From an uncultured Sporosarcina sp. (GTDB lineage: Bacteria; Bacillota; Bacilli; Bacillales_A; Planococcaceae): DNA of 39,348 bases. Positions 8,003 through 16,102 of the stretch are shown here, one piece after another; the stretch's first letter is position 1; every line of letters starts with the position of its first letter. Where the stretch lies: assembly GCA_947644645.1 (NCBI GenBank), contig CANSAF010000022.1, positions 1 through 39,348 of the forward strand, given 5' to 3'. The notes beneath the pieces are model-generated. The model made no database searches, was not told the origin of the DNA, and saw only the letters and a list, made by a program, of their open reading frames with translations. A program made the translations under genes and the position numbers.

Positions 8003-10228
8003 ATGAAAAATGTTTTTAGGATTTTCAAAACAGACCTTGTAAATATTCGTCGTAATAAAGCCGCAATTGTTGTCATTGTTGCGGTTATGTTCCTGCCATC
8101 TTTATATGCTTGGTTTAATATTCTTCCTTCTTGGGATCCATATGCGAATACTTCTGATGTGAAAGTAGCCATAGCTAATAAAGATAAAGGTACAGAAGTA
8201 AAAGGACAGACAATAAATGTTGGCGATGAAATTATCAACTCATTACTTGAAAACAAGCAGCTTGGCTGGCAATTCGTCAGTGAGGAAGAGGCTGTCAGAG
8301 GTGTAGAGCAAGGTCAGTATTATGCCTCGGTGATTATTCCAGAAAACTTATCTGAAAAATTAATGAGTGTGTTGACAGGAAATCCTGAAAAACCGCTTCT
8401 TGATTATTATATTAACGAAAAGATAAACGCAATTGCACCAAAAGTGACGGGAGCAGGAGCATCTGCCATCGTTGAAAATATACAAAGTGGGTTTGTTCAA
8501 GTTGCTAATGAGGCTATATTTAATGTTTTTAATGATGTTGGATTGCAATTGGAACTGAATCGCATATCTATTGAAGAATTTGTTCAATCTGTTTTCCGAC
8601 TCGAGCAGGAAATCCCCGAAATACAACGTATGTTACATGTGGCGGATGACGATTTAACACTTGTTGAAGGGGCATTAGCAAAAGCAAGTGAAGGGATGAA
8701 GAGAGTAGAAGAAATTCGAAGTCGAGCTGAAGTTTTTAGCGGAAAAATAACATATTTATTGACAGAGGCCGATGAAGTTTTAAAGAAATACGTTCCGCTT
8801 GTCAAGCAAGATTTAGAGTACGCTCGTTCAATTATTCAAAGTATCCCACCAATAACAGAAAAAGTTACTGGAAAAGGAGAAAATCTAGATCAATTATTGA
8901 ATGAAATTGAACAAATTGCGAACCAACTTCATGAGCGTTCTTCTTCCTTAAATCAATTAATTGAACAATTAAAAGCAGCTAATCAGAAACTAATTGAACA
9001 ACAAAATAATAACGTACCAGCCGATTTGTTGAAAAATGAATGGGGGGAAGTCCAAGAGAATCATCAAGCAACAATCGACCAACTAAATGAAAATATTACA
9101 AAGCTTGTAGCGATGCAAGAGGAATTAGAACAATTGCATAACAATATTATGGAGGCCATTGAAAAAGTTCGTGCGGGGAAAGGAAATATTGATAATGTTT
9201 TTCAAAGTATACAGGAAAAATCGAAAAAGATGGATGAAGCACTTGATGAACTGCTTCAATTTATAGAAAATGATTTGCTTCCAATGTATGAAAATGCTTC
9301 AAAGCAAGTAAAAAGTGCTCTTGAAGAAGCGAATAACATGTTAGCCAAAGTGGAAGAGAATATTCCCCAAATTTATGAGCTACTAAAAAAAGGTGAGGAA
9401 GGGGTCAGGCTAGGTAAGGATGGTTTAATAAAAGCGAATGAGGTCTTTCCAGAAGCAAAAACAAAAATAGAAGAAATCGCTAATTTAATTCGACGTTTGG
9501 AGGAAAAAGGTGATTTACAACAACTAATTGATATTATGAAAAATAATCCAACGGCGGAAGGAGAATTTTTTGCGCATCCGATTGATTTAGTAGAGCATGA
9601 GTTATTTCCCATTCCGAATTATGGTTCAGCGATGTCTCCATTTTTTACAACTTTAGCATTATGGGTAGGTGTACTCATTCTTGTATCCTCACTTCGAGTA
9701 GATATTCCAAATAAACATCGGTATAGAAGTTATGAAGCGTATTTTGGACGACTACTGACGTTTTGGATGATTGGTTTTGTCCAGACCGTAATCGTAACAG
9801 TAGGCGATATATTTTTATTGAAAACCTTTGTCGTTCATAAAGTGTTTTTCATTTTATTTGCTTTAATGATAAGCTTAACGTTCGTTACAATTGTTTATAC
9901 ACTTGTTTCCGTATTTGGAAATACGGGGAAAGTACTTGGGATAGTTTTGCTTGTGATGCAGTTAGGCGCTTCAGGAGGAACATTTCCAATTCAAATGACA
10001 CCGGCTTTTTTCCAAACAATCCATACCTTTTTACCTTTCACACATGGCTTACAATTATTGCGTGAGGCGGTTGGTGGTATTATTTGGCCAGTTGTATGGA
10101 GACATATATTTGTGCTTCTAATTTATATCGGTATTTTTATTTTTATTGGGATTGGTTTGAAGGAAAAAATTAATAAATCAAGCGATCAATTTATGGAAAA
10201 AGCGAGAGAAAGTGAAATTGTTTTATAA
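8003..10228 (+). CDS. yhgE: YhgE/Pip family membrane protein (short paralog)
   Basis: A 741-residue paralog of the protein at 1019. The first 170 residues are nearly superimposable (one membrane segment, then MFLPSLYAWFNILPSWDPYANT), as is the C-terminal permease-like block from about residue 535 (NYGSAMSPFF onward, roughly five or six membrane segments). The central coiled coil is about 280 residues shorter. This length is close to that of B. subtilis YhgE. The start is fixed by GGGAGGA at 7992-7998. It is separated from its paralog by one SLH gene and the intron, which suggests an old tandem duplication. Its transport substrate, if any, is unknown. Confidence 0.9.
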   Translation: MKNVFRIFKTDLVNIRRNKAAIVVIVAVMFLPSLYAWFNILPSWDPYANTSDVKVAIANKDKGTEVKGQTINVGDEIINSLLENKQLGWQFVSEEEAVRGVEQGQYYASVIIPENLSEKLMSVLTGNPEKPLLDYYINEKINAIAPKVTGAGASAIVENIQSGFVQVANEAIFNVFNDVGLQLELNRISIEEFVQSVFRLEQEIPEIQRMLHVADDDLTLVEGALAKASEGMKRVEEIRSRAEVFSGKITYLLTEADEVLKKYVPLVKQDLEYARSIIQSIPPITEKVTGKGENLDQLLNEIEQIANQLHERSSSLNQLIEQLKAANQKLIEQQNNNVPADLLKNEWGEVQENHQATIDQLNENITKLVAMQEELEQLHNNIMEAIEKVRAGKGNIDNVFQSIQEKSKKMDEALDELLQFIENDLLPMYENASKQVKSALEEANNMLAKVEENIPQIYELLKKGEEGVRLGKDGLIKANEVFPEAKTKIEEIANLIRRLEEKGDLQQLIDIMKNNPTAEGEFFAHPIDLVEHELFPIPNYGSAMSPFFTTLALWVGVLILVSSLRVDIPNKHRYRSYEAYFGRLLTFWMIGFVQTVIVTVGDIFLLKTFVVHKVFFILFALMISLTFVTIVYTLVSVFGNTGKVLGIVLLVMQLGASGGTFPIQMTPAFFQTIHTFLPFTHGLQLLREAVGGIIWPVVWRHIFVLLIYIGIFIFIGIGLKEKINKSSDQFMEKARESEIVL

Positions 10229-10232
10229 AAAT

Positions 10233-10284
10233 AAAGTAAGGATGTCTAGAAATTCAATAAAGACTTTCTGGACATCTCTACTTT
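10233..10284. terminator. Bidirectional terminator between convergent genes
   Basis: A long imperfect stem (about 10233-10252 with 10265-10284) has a GATGTCTAGAAA / TTTCTGGACATC core, flanked by A-rich and T-rich ends. It lies between the short yhgE gene and yfhO and can serve both strands. It belongs to the related hairpin family described in the findings. Confidence 0.75.
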
Positions 10285-10291
10285 AATTTAC

Positions 10292-12904
10292 TTACATATT
10301 TTGTAATCTTCTTTTGTAAAAAATAGCAATCAAAAGACTAATATAGGTGAGGAGTGAAAGCCAAAGACCAGTACGTAAATATGGACTGTGATAGGTTAAT
10401 TCAATAGTCGTATTCCCTGTCTCCACTGGAATCCCAATGAAGGCTCCGTTAATGCGATGTAGATCTCCTTTTTTTCCATCAATCTCGACATGCCATCCTT
10501 CACTATAAGGAATAGAAGTGACAAGCATACCAGAATTATTTGCTTGACCTGTTAATTGAACTTTGTTTTTATAGAGCATTTTCAAGTCAAAAGCATTATT
10601 AAGTGCAGCTTGCTGATAATTAGACATGTTATTTATAGGGAGCATCTCAATTGTAATATCGGATAAATGATAAGAGCCCGCTGTTAATGTGAAATTTAAT
10701 GTGTCGCCCTTACATTCACTATCAACTAGCATTGTAAACGCTTGAATAGGAAGTGAATAAGTATGTTCACTTTCGCGTTTTTTCATAAAAGAATTCTCAA
10801 TCTTTAAAGTAAAGGACTTACCATGAACTTCTTCAATTGTAAAAGAAGCGAGTATTTGTGCGTCTTTACTTGGTACTTCTTGAAGTGGAATTGTAAAGCT
10901 TGTTTCTTGTTCTAATTGTAATGTATTTGTTTCAGTATTAAAATAGTTCGTTTCTTCAAATGGAACCGCACTTTCATATAAGACGATTGGTAAGTCATAA
11001 GATGCATTGGTGTTTGTTGAATTATGATCATCCGAACGATAAGCTTGCAACAGTAACATATCCCTTGAGCCAATGGATAGGGCGTCAAATTCTTTCGCAT
11101 GAACAACTTGATTTTGTACATAAGCAAATGGCATCGGTGATTTTAATTTATAAATTTTATAATGTGTTGTCGAATAAACAAGCGTATAGCCATCGGGCTT
11201 ATACGAATAGTCTTTATTGACAATTGTATAATTTGCTTGTAAATAAGTTTCTAAAAATAAACGTTCATCAACATTATAAAAATGACTAAACGAGTCGAAT
11301 TGTTTAATTTTAAAATCTTCATAAATAAATTTTCCTAAATCATTTGAAAATAAACTTTGATAATAGGCTAAACTTGGCATTCCATATAGCATGCTATTGT
11401 TATGCTCTCTAAAATTGCCAAGTTGATTGGTATAAGGTAAATACCAGCTATATCGGGCAAAGCTATCAGGTTGACTTTCTATCCATTGAAAAATTTCTTG
11501 TACTTCTTCATTTTTATCGTAAGAATCCATCATATCTATTATGGTTTCTTTATAGGATGCGGGATCTCCCAATTGCTCCTCAAAGAAATTCCATTGTTGT
11601 AAAGAAACTAAGACAAGTAATAAACCGAATAAAATCGTCATTGCACTCTGTCTATATCGCTTTTGAATGACAAAGAAGAACGGCAATATACAATGAATAC
11701 TAATAATTATCCAACCGTTGTTGTATTGGCTTAGAGACTCCAAAGCATATTTTCCGATTAAAGCATATAAAAGATAAACAACATATAATAGAAAAACTGT
11801 TAAATGTATATTTTTTCCTTGTTTCCATTCGTCGACCGTATATGTGACGACAATTGCAAGAGAGAAAATAAATAAATAGGTCCAGCGCGACTGCATCGCG
11901 GAAAAGCCATTAAAAATAGAGTACATATATGGAATTTGATAGAAAATAAAAAATATAAAAGCCATCCACAAATGAATCGAAGGAATATATTTTTTGAATT
12001 GAAAGGACGCCATCCAAATAAATAATACAATTGCAGGTATGGTAATCATGGAAATCTTCATAAATAAACCGACAGGCATATTCAAATAAAAGTCCATTGG
12101 GTAAGTCAATGGTATTTCGTACTCTTTTGAAAAACGATAAGCATTAAAAAATTGATAAACAGCAGGTAAAAAACTATAACTAGCAATAAAAAGGGCGATT
12201 AAATAAGCACCTGCAACAGCTAATCCTTTTTTTATCAATTTTGGGATGGATTGTTGCTTCAACTGCAGAAATAAATACAAAAGAGTATAAATACTAATAT
12301 AAATCGTTGTAATATAGGCAAAATAAAAGTTTGATTGAATCATAAGAAAAGATGCAAAGATAAACAGTAACGGTTTTCCTAGTTTTAATAATCGTTCAAG
12401 TCCCCAGACGACAAGTGGGAGAAAGACGAATGCATCTGACATAAAATCTGAGAAAAAAGAAAACTGCATAAACTTTATTGCACCGATATAAATTATTGTT
12501 CCAATTAAAGCAGCTGTTTTGGTTCGTTCATTTGCAATCATATAAAGATAGAAAAAGCTGCTTGCTAGGATTGCTTTCCCTATACTGACATATAAGCTTA
12601 TTTTAGCGAGCTGCATCAAGGAATCCAGTGGAAAAAAGAGTTTAATAAGAAAAAATAATGAAGTTGAATAATAATAGCCAAACTGGCCAAGGATATCCCC
12701 GCCAAGTCCATTTAACCAAGACCACTCAAGATTAAAATTGCGGAAGTTTTCGTGTAAAAACAGTTGATATTTTGCAAACTGATCTAAAGGATCTCCTCCG
12801 GAATACAAGAAAGGGATTGAATCCTTTAAGAAATATAAATGTAGAGAAACTGCAAAAAGCATAATTAAAATAAAGGAGAAAATATGTTTCTTTAAAAATT
12901 TCAA
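10292..12904 (-). CDS. yfhO: YfhO family membrane glycosyltransferase (GT-C type)
   Basis: An 870-residue multi-pass protein with about 12-14 membrane segments over the first 460 residues and a large extracytoplasmic C-terminal domain closed by one last membrane segment. The early SGGDPLDQFAKYQLF loop and the length match YfhO. In B. subtilis and Listeria, YfhO-type enzymes take a sugar from undecaprenyl phosphate on the outer face and put it on lipoteichoic acid, working with CsbB (loading) and GtcA (flipping). Both partners are encoded directly upstream here. The start appears to be TTG at 12904, with AAAGG about 10 nt before it; an ATG just upstream is out of frame. A terminator lies between gtcA and this gene, so expression may be lower or depend on readthrough. 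Confidence 0.88.
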   Translation of the reverse strand: MKFLKKHIFSFILIMLFAVSLHLYFLKDSIPFLYSGGDPLDQFAKYQLFLHENFRNFNLEWSWLNGLGGDILGQFGYYYSTSLFFLIKLFFPLDSLMQLAKISLYVSIGKAILASSFFYLYMIANERTKTAALIGTIIYIGAIKFMQFSFFSDFMSDAFVFLPLVVWGLERLLKLGKPLLFIFASFLMIQSNFYFAYITTIYISIYTLLYLFLQLKQQSIPKLIKKGLAVAGAYLIALFIASYSFLPAVYQFFNAYRFSKEYEIPLTYPMDFYLNMPVGLFMKISMITIPAIVLFIWMASFQFKKYIPSIHLWMAFIFFIFYQIPYMYSIFNGFSAMQSRWTYLFIFSLAIVVTYTVDEWKQGKNIHLTVFLLYVVYLLYALIGKYALESLSQYNNGWIIISIHCILPFFFVIQKRYRQSAMTILFGLLLVLVSLQQWNFFEEQLGDPASYKETIIDMMDSYDKNEEVQEIFQWIESQPDSFARYSWYLPYTNQLGNFREHNNSMLYGMPSLAYYQSLFSNDLGKFIYEDFKIKQFDSFSHFYNVDERLFLETYLQANYTIVNKDYSYKPDGYTLVYSTTHYKIYKLKSPMPFAYVQNQVVHAKEFDALSIGSRDMLLLQAYRSDDHNSTNTNASYDLPIVLYESAVPFEETNYFNTETNTLQLEQETSFTIPLQEVPSKDAQILASFTIEEVHGKSFTLKIENSFMKKRESEHTYSLPIQAFTMLVDSECKGDTLNFTLTAGSYHLSDITIEMLPINNMSNYQQAALNNAFDLKMLYKNKVQLTGQANNSGMLVTSIPYSEGWHVEIDGKKGDLHRINGAFIGIPVETGNTTIELTYHSPYLRTGLWLSLLTYISLLIAIFYKRRLQNM

Positions 12905-12933
12905 AATGAATCATACCTTTCGATGCAATCATT

Positions 12934-12988
12934 AAAAAAATAAGGAGTTGTCTAGAAAGTTATTCATCATACTTTCTAGTACACTCCT
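12934..12988 (-). terminator. Intergenic terminator between gtcA and yfhO
   Basis: The hairpin pairs 12942-12960 with 12971-12988, with an ACTTTCTAG/CTAGAAAGT core. On the minus strand it is followed by a run of T, so it terminates or attenuates transcripts coming from gtcA. It is a member of the related hairpin family. Confidence 0.78.
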
Positions 12989-13000
12989 CATTTTACTTTA

Positions 13001-13405
13001 TTACGCTTTAAAAGTGAAAAAGCGTTGTCCAAGATAATTGAAACCTGTAAATAAAATCATTCCAACAGCCATTGCAATATTTTCTTGTATAGTGGTACTG
13101 TAATTTACAAGTAAATATAAGGTAACCGGTTTGGCAATACCATAAGCTAGACCATAGCAAATCGCAATATTGACGATAAAACGTATGCCAACCCAAACTG
13201 ATCGATCTTTATTTTGAAATGTGAAGTACTTATTTAAAAAGAAACTTAAAATACTTGTTAAGAAATAGTTCATGGCAGATGAAAACCAGTAAGAAGCACC
13301 TACAAGATTGTATAACCCAAACATGATTGATGTGCCGACGATTGTATTAATCAAGCCAACGATTATAAATTTCCAAAACTTTTCATCAAAGAATGTTTTT
13401 ATCAT
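13001..13405 (-). CDS. gtcA: GtrA/GtcA family membrane protein (lipid-linked sugar flippase)
   Basis: A 134-residue protein of four predicted membrane helices with the GtrA family signature near the start (FIIVGLINTIVGTSIMFGLY) and the conserved N(Y)F-FxxNKYFTFQ block (residues 42-64). Members are thought to move undecaprenyl-phosphate sugars across the membrane. Its ATG overlaps the TGA of the upstream glycosyltransferase by 4 nt (13402-13405), indicating translational coupling. The neighbours supply the loading enzyme and the acceptor transferase, so the role in wall-polymer glycosylation is well supported by context. Confidence 0.88.
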   Translation of the reverse strand: MIKTFFDEKFWKFIIVGLINTIVGTSIMFGLYNLVGASYWFSSAMNYFLTSILSFFLNKYFTFQNKDRSVWVGIRFIVNIAICYGLAYGIAKPVTLYLLVNYSTTIQENIAMAVGMILFTGFNYLGQRFFTFKA

Positions 13406-14334
13406 AATTTTTGATCCTTTATGGATGTTTCAGAAATAATATAACGAGGTCTTTGTCTCGTTTCTTCATAAATTTTGGCGATATAATAACCAATAATTCC
13501 CAAACTCATCATGATGACACTGCCAACCCCAAGTAATAATAAAATAACAGTTGTGAATCCTTCAAGAGATTCGCCACGCGCAAAATTAAGTAGTGATTGA
13601 AAACCGAGAATGCTGGCGAAAATAAAAAACAATAAGCCAACGATTGTGACGAGTTGCATTGGAGCTGTTGAAAAGGATGTAATGTTTGTCATGGCGTACT
13701 TAGCCAATGACAAATAAGACCATTTTGTTTGTCCGGTTTCACGTTCTTGTACATGGAATTCCAGTGTCGTACTATTAAAGCCTAGCCAGAACGAAAGGGC
13801 TCTAAAAAATAACTTTCGCTCCGGTAAATTTAAGTAAGCATCAATGACTTTTCGGTCCAGTAATTTAAAGTCTGATGACCTTTCCATGTCAAAGCCAGTT
13901 GCACGATTAATTAAAGCGTAAAAAGATTTTGCGAAAAGTTTATGTAACATGCCCTCGTTTCCGCGAGAAGCCTTTACACCTTCTACAATGTCAAATCCTT
14001 CTTGCCAAAAATGATACATCTCAATCATTTTTTCAGGCGGATGCTGTAAATCACAATCAATGACAATTGCACAATCCCCAGTTGCATATTTTAAACCAGC
14101 TAAAATAGCAGCTTCTTTTCCAAAATTTCGAGAGAGGCAAATTCCTTTTACGTTTGGAAGTTCTATACTTGCCTGTTGGATAGCTTGCCAAGTGCCATCT
14201 CGTGACCCATCATTCACATAAATGATTTCAATTGGAATTTTATGGGTTTGTAGCAATTTGGTAATTACTTTAGCAGATTTCAATATCATATCTTCTTCAT
14301 TATAAGCAGGTAATACGATGGATAGTAAGCTCAT
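13402..14334 (-). CDS. csbB: CsbB-like undecaprenyl-phosphate glycosyltransferase (GT2)
   Basis: A 310-residue family 2 glycosyltransferase of the dolichol-phosphate-mannose-synthase/CsbB type. The cytoplasmic GT-A domain has SIVLPAYNEE at residues 5-14, VNDGSRDGT at 40-48 and the metal-binding DCDLQHPP (D93, D95), followed by the conserved RETGQTKWSY loop. Two C-terminal membrane segments follow (about 229-252 and 263-285). It should load a sugar from a nucleotide donor onto undecaprenyl phosphate. In B. subtilis csbB sits next to yfhO, as in this cluster. The start at 14334 has GAAAGGAT upstream. The sugar itself (GlcNAc in B. subtilis) cannot be read from the sequence. Confidence 0.85.
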   Translation of the reverse strand: MSLLSIVLPAYNEEDMILKSAKVITKLLQTHKIPIEIIYVNDGSRDGTWQAIQQASIELPNVKGICLSRNFGKEAAILAGLKYATGDCAIVIDCDLQHPPEKMIEMYHFWQEGFDIVEGVKASRGNEGMLHKLFAKSFYALINRATGFDMERSSDFKLLDRKVIDAYLNLPERKLFFRALSFWLGFNSTTLEFHVQERETGQTKWSYLSLAKYAMTNITSFSTAPMQLVTIVGLLFFIFASILGFQSLLNFARGESLEGFTTVILLLLGVGSVIMMSLGIIGYYIAKIYEETRQRPRYIISETSIKDQKL

Positions 14335-14376
14335 TAATTCTTATCCTTTCTCGGTCAATCAATTTCCTCTCGGTCA

Positions 14377-15924
14377 TTATTGTTCAGCAAATTTAACAAC
14401 AACTGTCCCATCGATTATTTTGATAGACGACTGGGCAGGCCAAACATCCATATCTTTAAAAGTAGGTGTTGTTAAAATTTCATCCAAATGCTCAGTTGAC
14501 GTTAATTCAATCGGAAAGCCGTAAAAAGTTTCGAATAGCGTTTTATAATGATAAGGATCGAATAAAAATGTTTCACCGATTGCCCCAATCATATTTGGGA
14601 TTTTATTTGGCAATGTAATCGATGAAAATTCCGAGTATAAACGAGCGCGACCAACGATTGCTAAATCTTCAATTTCCTCATAATCGTCCAGTTGTTCAAT
14701 GCGATTTAAAACGCGATCTGCATGCGCCATCGATTTCTCATAACGCACTTCCATGTTGAAGTAAGTAATATTGGCGATAATCGCAAAGTTAAAGATAATT
14801 ATACTCAGTAACACAACAGAAGCCCAAGAAGATGCAATTTCAAAGCGATTTGGATTGATATTTTCAACTGTATCGTAAATTATTATTAAAAATAAGTAGA
14901 CCGTTGTCATACTAAAAACCATTAGCATATGGTAAAACGTATCAGGTGATAAAAAATATACGATGTAATAAGCAAACGGAAAACAGAAAATCAAGAAAAT
15001 CATTAATGCCATATTAGCAATGTTTTTGTAAATTTGACGTTTAATAACTAAATAAGTCGTCACAATGACAATAGTCGTAAATAATAAAACGTTTAATACT
15101 TCTAGTAGATTAACACCATGGAATGAGAAGAATCCACGGAAGAAAAATTCAATTAATTGCTCTTTAATTTGAACAAGGCGGGTTGGAATACTACTGACGG
15201 GTAAAGATCCGACTTTGTTTAGTCCTTGATAGTCTGTAATCGGTACACGAAATAAGCTGGTACTGATTTTATAGATAATAAAATAAAGACCAAGTCCTAA
15301 AATAGTTGTGCTTAGAAAGCGAAACCCGTATTGAATAATTTCTTTTGTTTTTGTAGGGAAGCACAAGATCTCCCTTAATAACCATAAAATAAAAAACGCA
15401 AGAAATACAGAAAGATTTGCCTGGTAAACGCCAATTGCAATACTTAAGAGAATTGAACCAAAGATAAAGCCTTTTTTATATTTCTTAGTGATTAAAACAG
15501 CAAGTATTGCAATAAATGAACCAAACATATAGCCATCTGCTGTAAACATATAAGAAAAAGTGGAAGTTACACTTGGAAATGTAACAACAATTCCAGCGAC
15601 TAAAATGATGGACAGGCTTTTTCTTAGCTCAAATAGTTCAACGATACAAATGACCGCGAAAGCTAGAAATAAAATAGAGAGTAAGCCGATGACCCAAGGT
15701 AAGTCGAAAAATGAACTCATACCGCTTGCAGGACCCAAAAAGAATCGTCCAGATTTTACTTTTGCTTGTGTATTATGGATATTCAGCAAGCTGTCGTGGT
15801 TCATTAAACGATTAGTAAATATGAAAAGGTGAGTCAGTAATCCAATTATAATTGTAGAATAAAAAGCAATTTTCCATTGTTTACTGATTTTATTTTTTAA
15901 ACTCAGAATGATATTTTCTGGCAT
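14377..15924 (-). CDS. GtrII-like membrane glucosyltransferase
   Basis: A 515-residue polytopic protein with about ten membrane segments, an acidic NHDSLLN motif in the first outer loop (about residues 41-47), and a soluble C-terminal tail of about 120 residues. The layout fits the GtrII-type glucosyltransferase family (GT-C fold), which transfers sugars from lipid carriers. I prefer the ATG at 15924 over an upstream in-frame ATG at 15972 because GGAGG (15931-15935) sits 6 nt before it. The gene is 42 bp upstream of csbB in the same direction. The cluster therefore encodes two possible acceptor transferases, this one and YfhO. Confidence 0.78.
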   Translation of the reverse strand: MPENIILSLKNKISKQWKIAFYSTIIIGLLTHLFIFTNRLMNHDSLLNIHNTQAKVKSGRFFLGPASGMSSFFDLPWVIGLLSILFLAFAVICIVELFELRKSLSIILVAGIVVTFPSVTSTFSYMFTADGYMFGSFIAILAVLITKKYKKGFIFGSILLSIAIGVYQANLSVFLAFFILWLLREILCFPTKTKEIIQYGFRFLSTTILGLGLYFIIYKISTSLFRVPITDYQGLNKVGSLPVSSIPTRLVQIKEQLIEFFFRGFFSFHGVNLLEVLNVLLFTTIVIVTTYLVIKRQIYKNIANMALMIFLIFCFPFAYYIVYFLSPDTFYHMLMVFSMTTVYLFLIIIYDTVENINPNRFEIASSWASVVLLSIIIFNFAIIANITYFNMEVRYEKSMAHADRVLNRIEQLDDYEEIEDLAIVGRARLYSEFSSITLPNKIPNMIGAIGETFLFDPYHYKTLFETFYGFPIELTSTEHLDEILTTPTFKDMDVWPAQSSIKIIDGTVVVKFAEQ

Positions 15925-15990
15925 ATTAAACCTCCATGTTAAAAAATACCGACAAAGTACATTTGTCTCCATGCTACAGTATAGCTTATT

Positions 15991-16018
15991 TTGTTTTGAT
16001 GTACTAGGTTTTTATAAT
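15991..16018 (+). promoter_or_regulatory. Possible promoter for the deacetylase-SLH gene
   Basis: A perfect TATAAT (16013-16018) lies 16 bp from TTGTTT (15991-15996). It is in the 178-bp divergent region shared with the glycosylation cluster. On the opposite strand TATACT (15983-15978) could serve that cluster, but without a good -35 box. Confidence 0.35.
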
Positions 16019-16102
16019 CCACTTTGAAAGGAAGTATGATTTATTCTGAAAAAATGTATATTTGCAAGGATTAATCTGCCGTACTAAATATTAAGGATAT
16101 AA

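Noticed and set aside
15925-15972. Upstream METNVLCRY start for the GtrII-like protein
   Set aside because: The strong GGAGG site lies inside this extension and points to ATG 15924.
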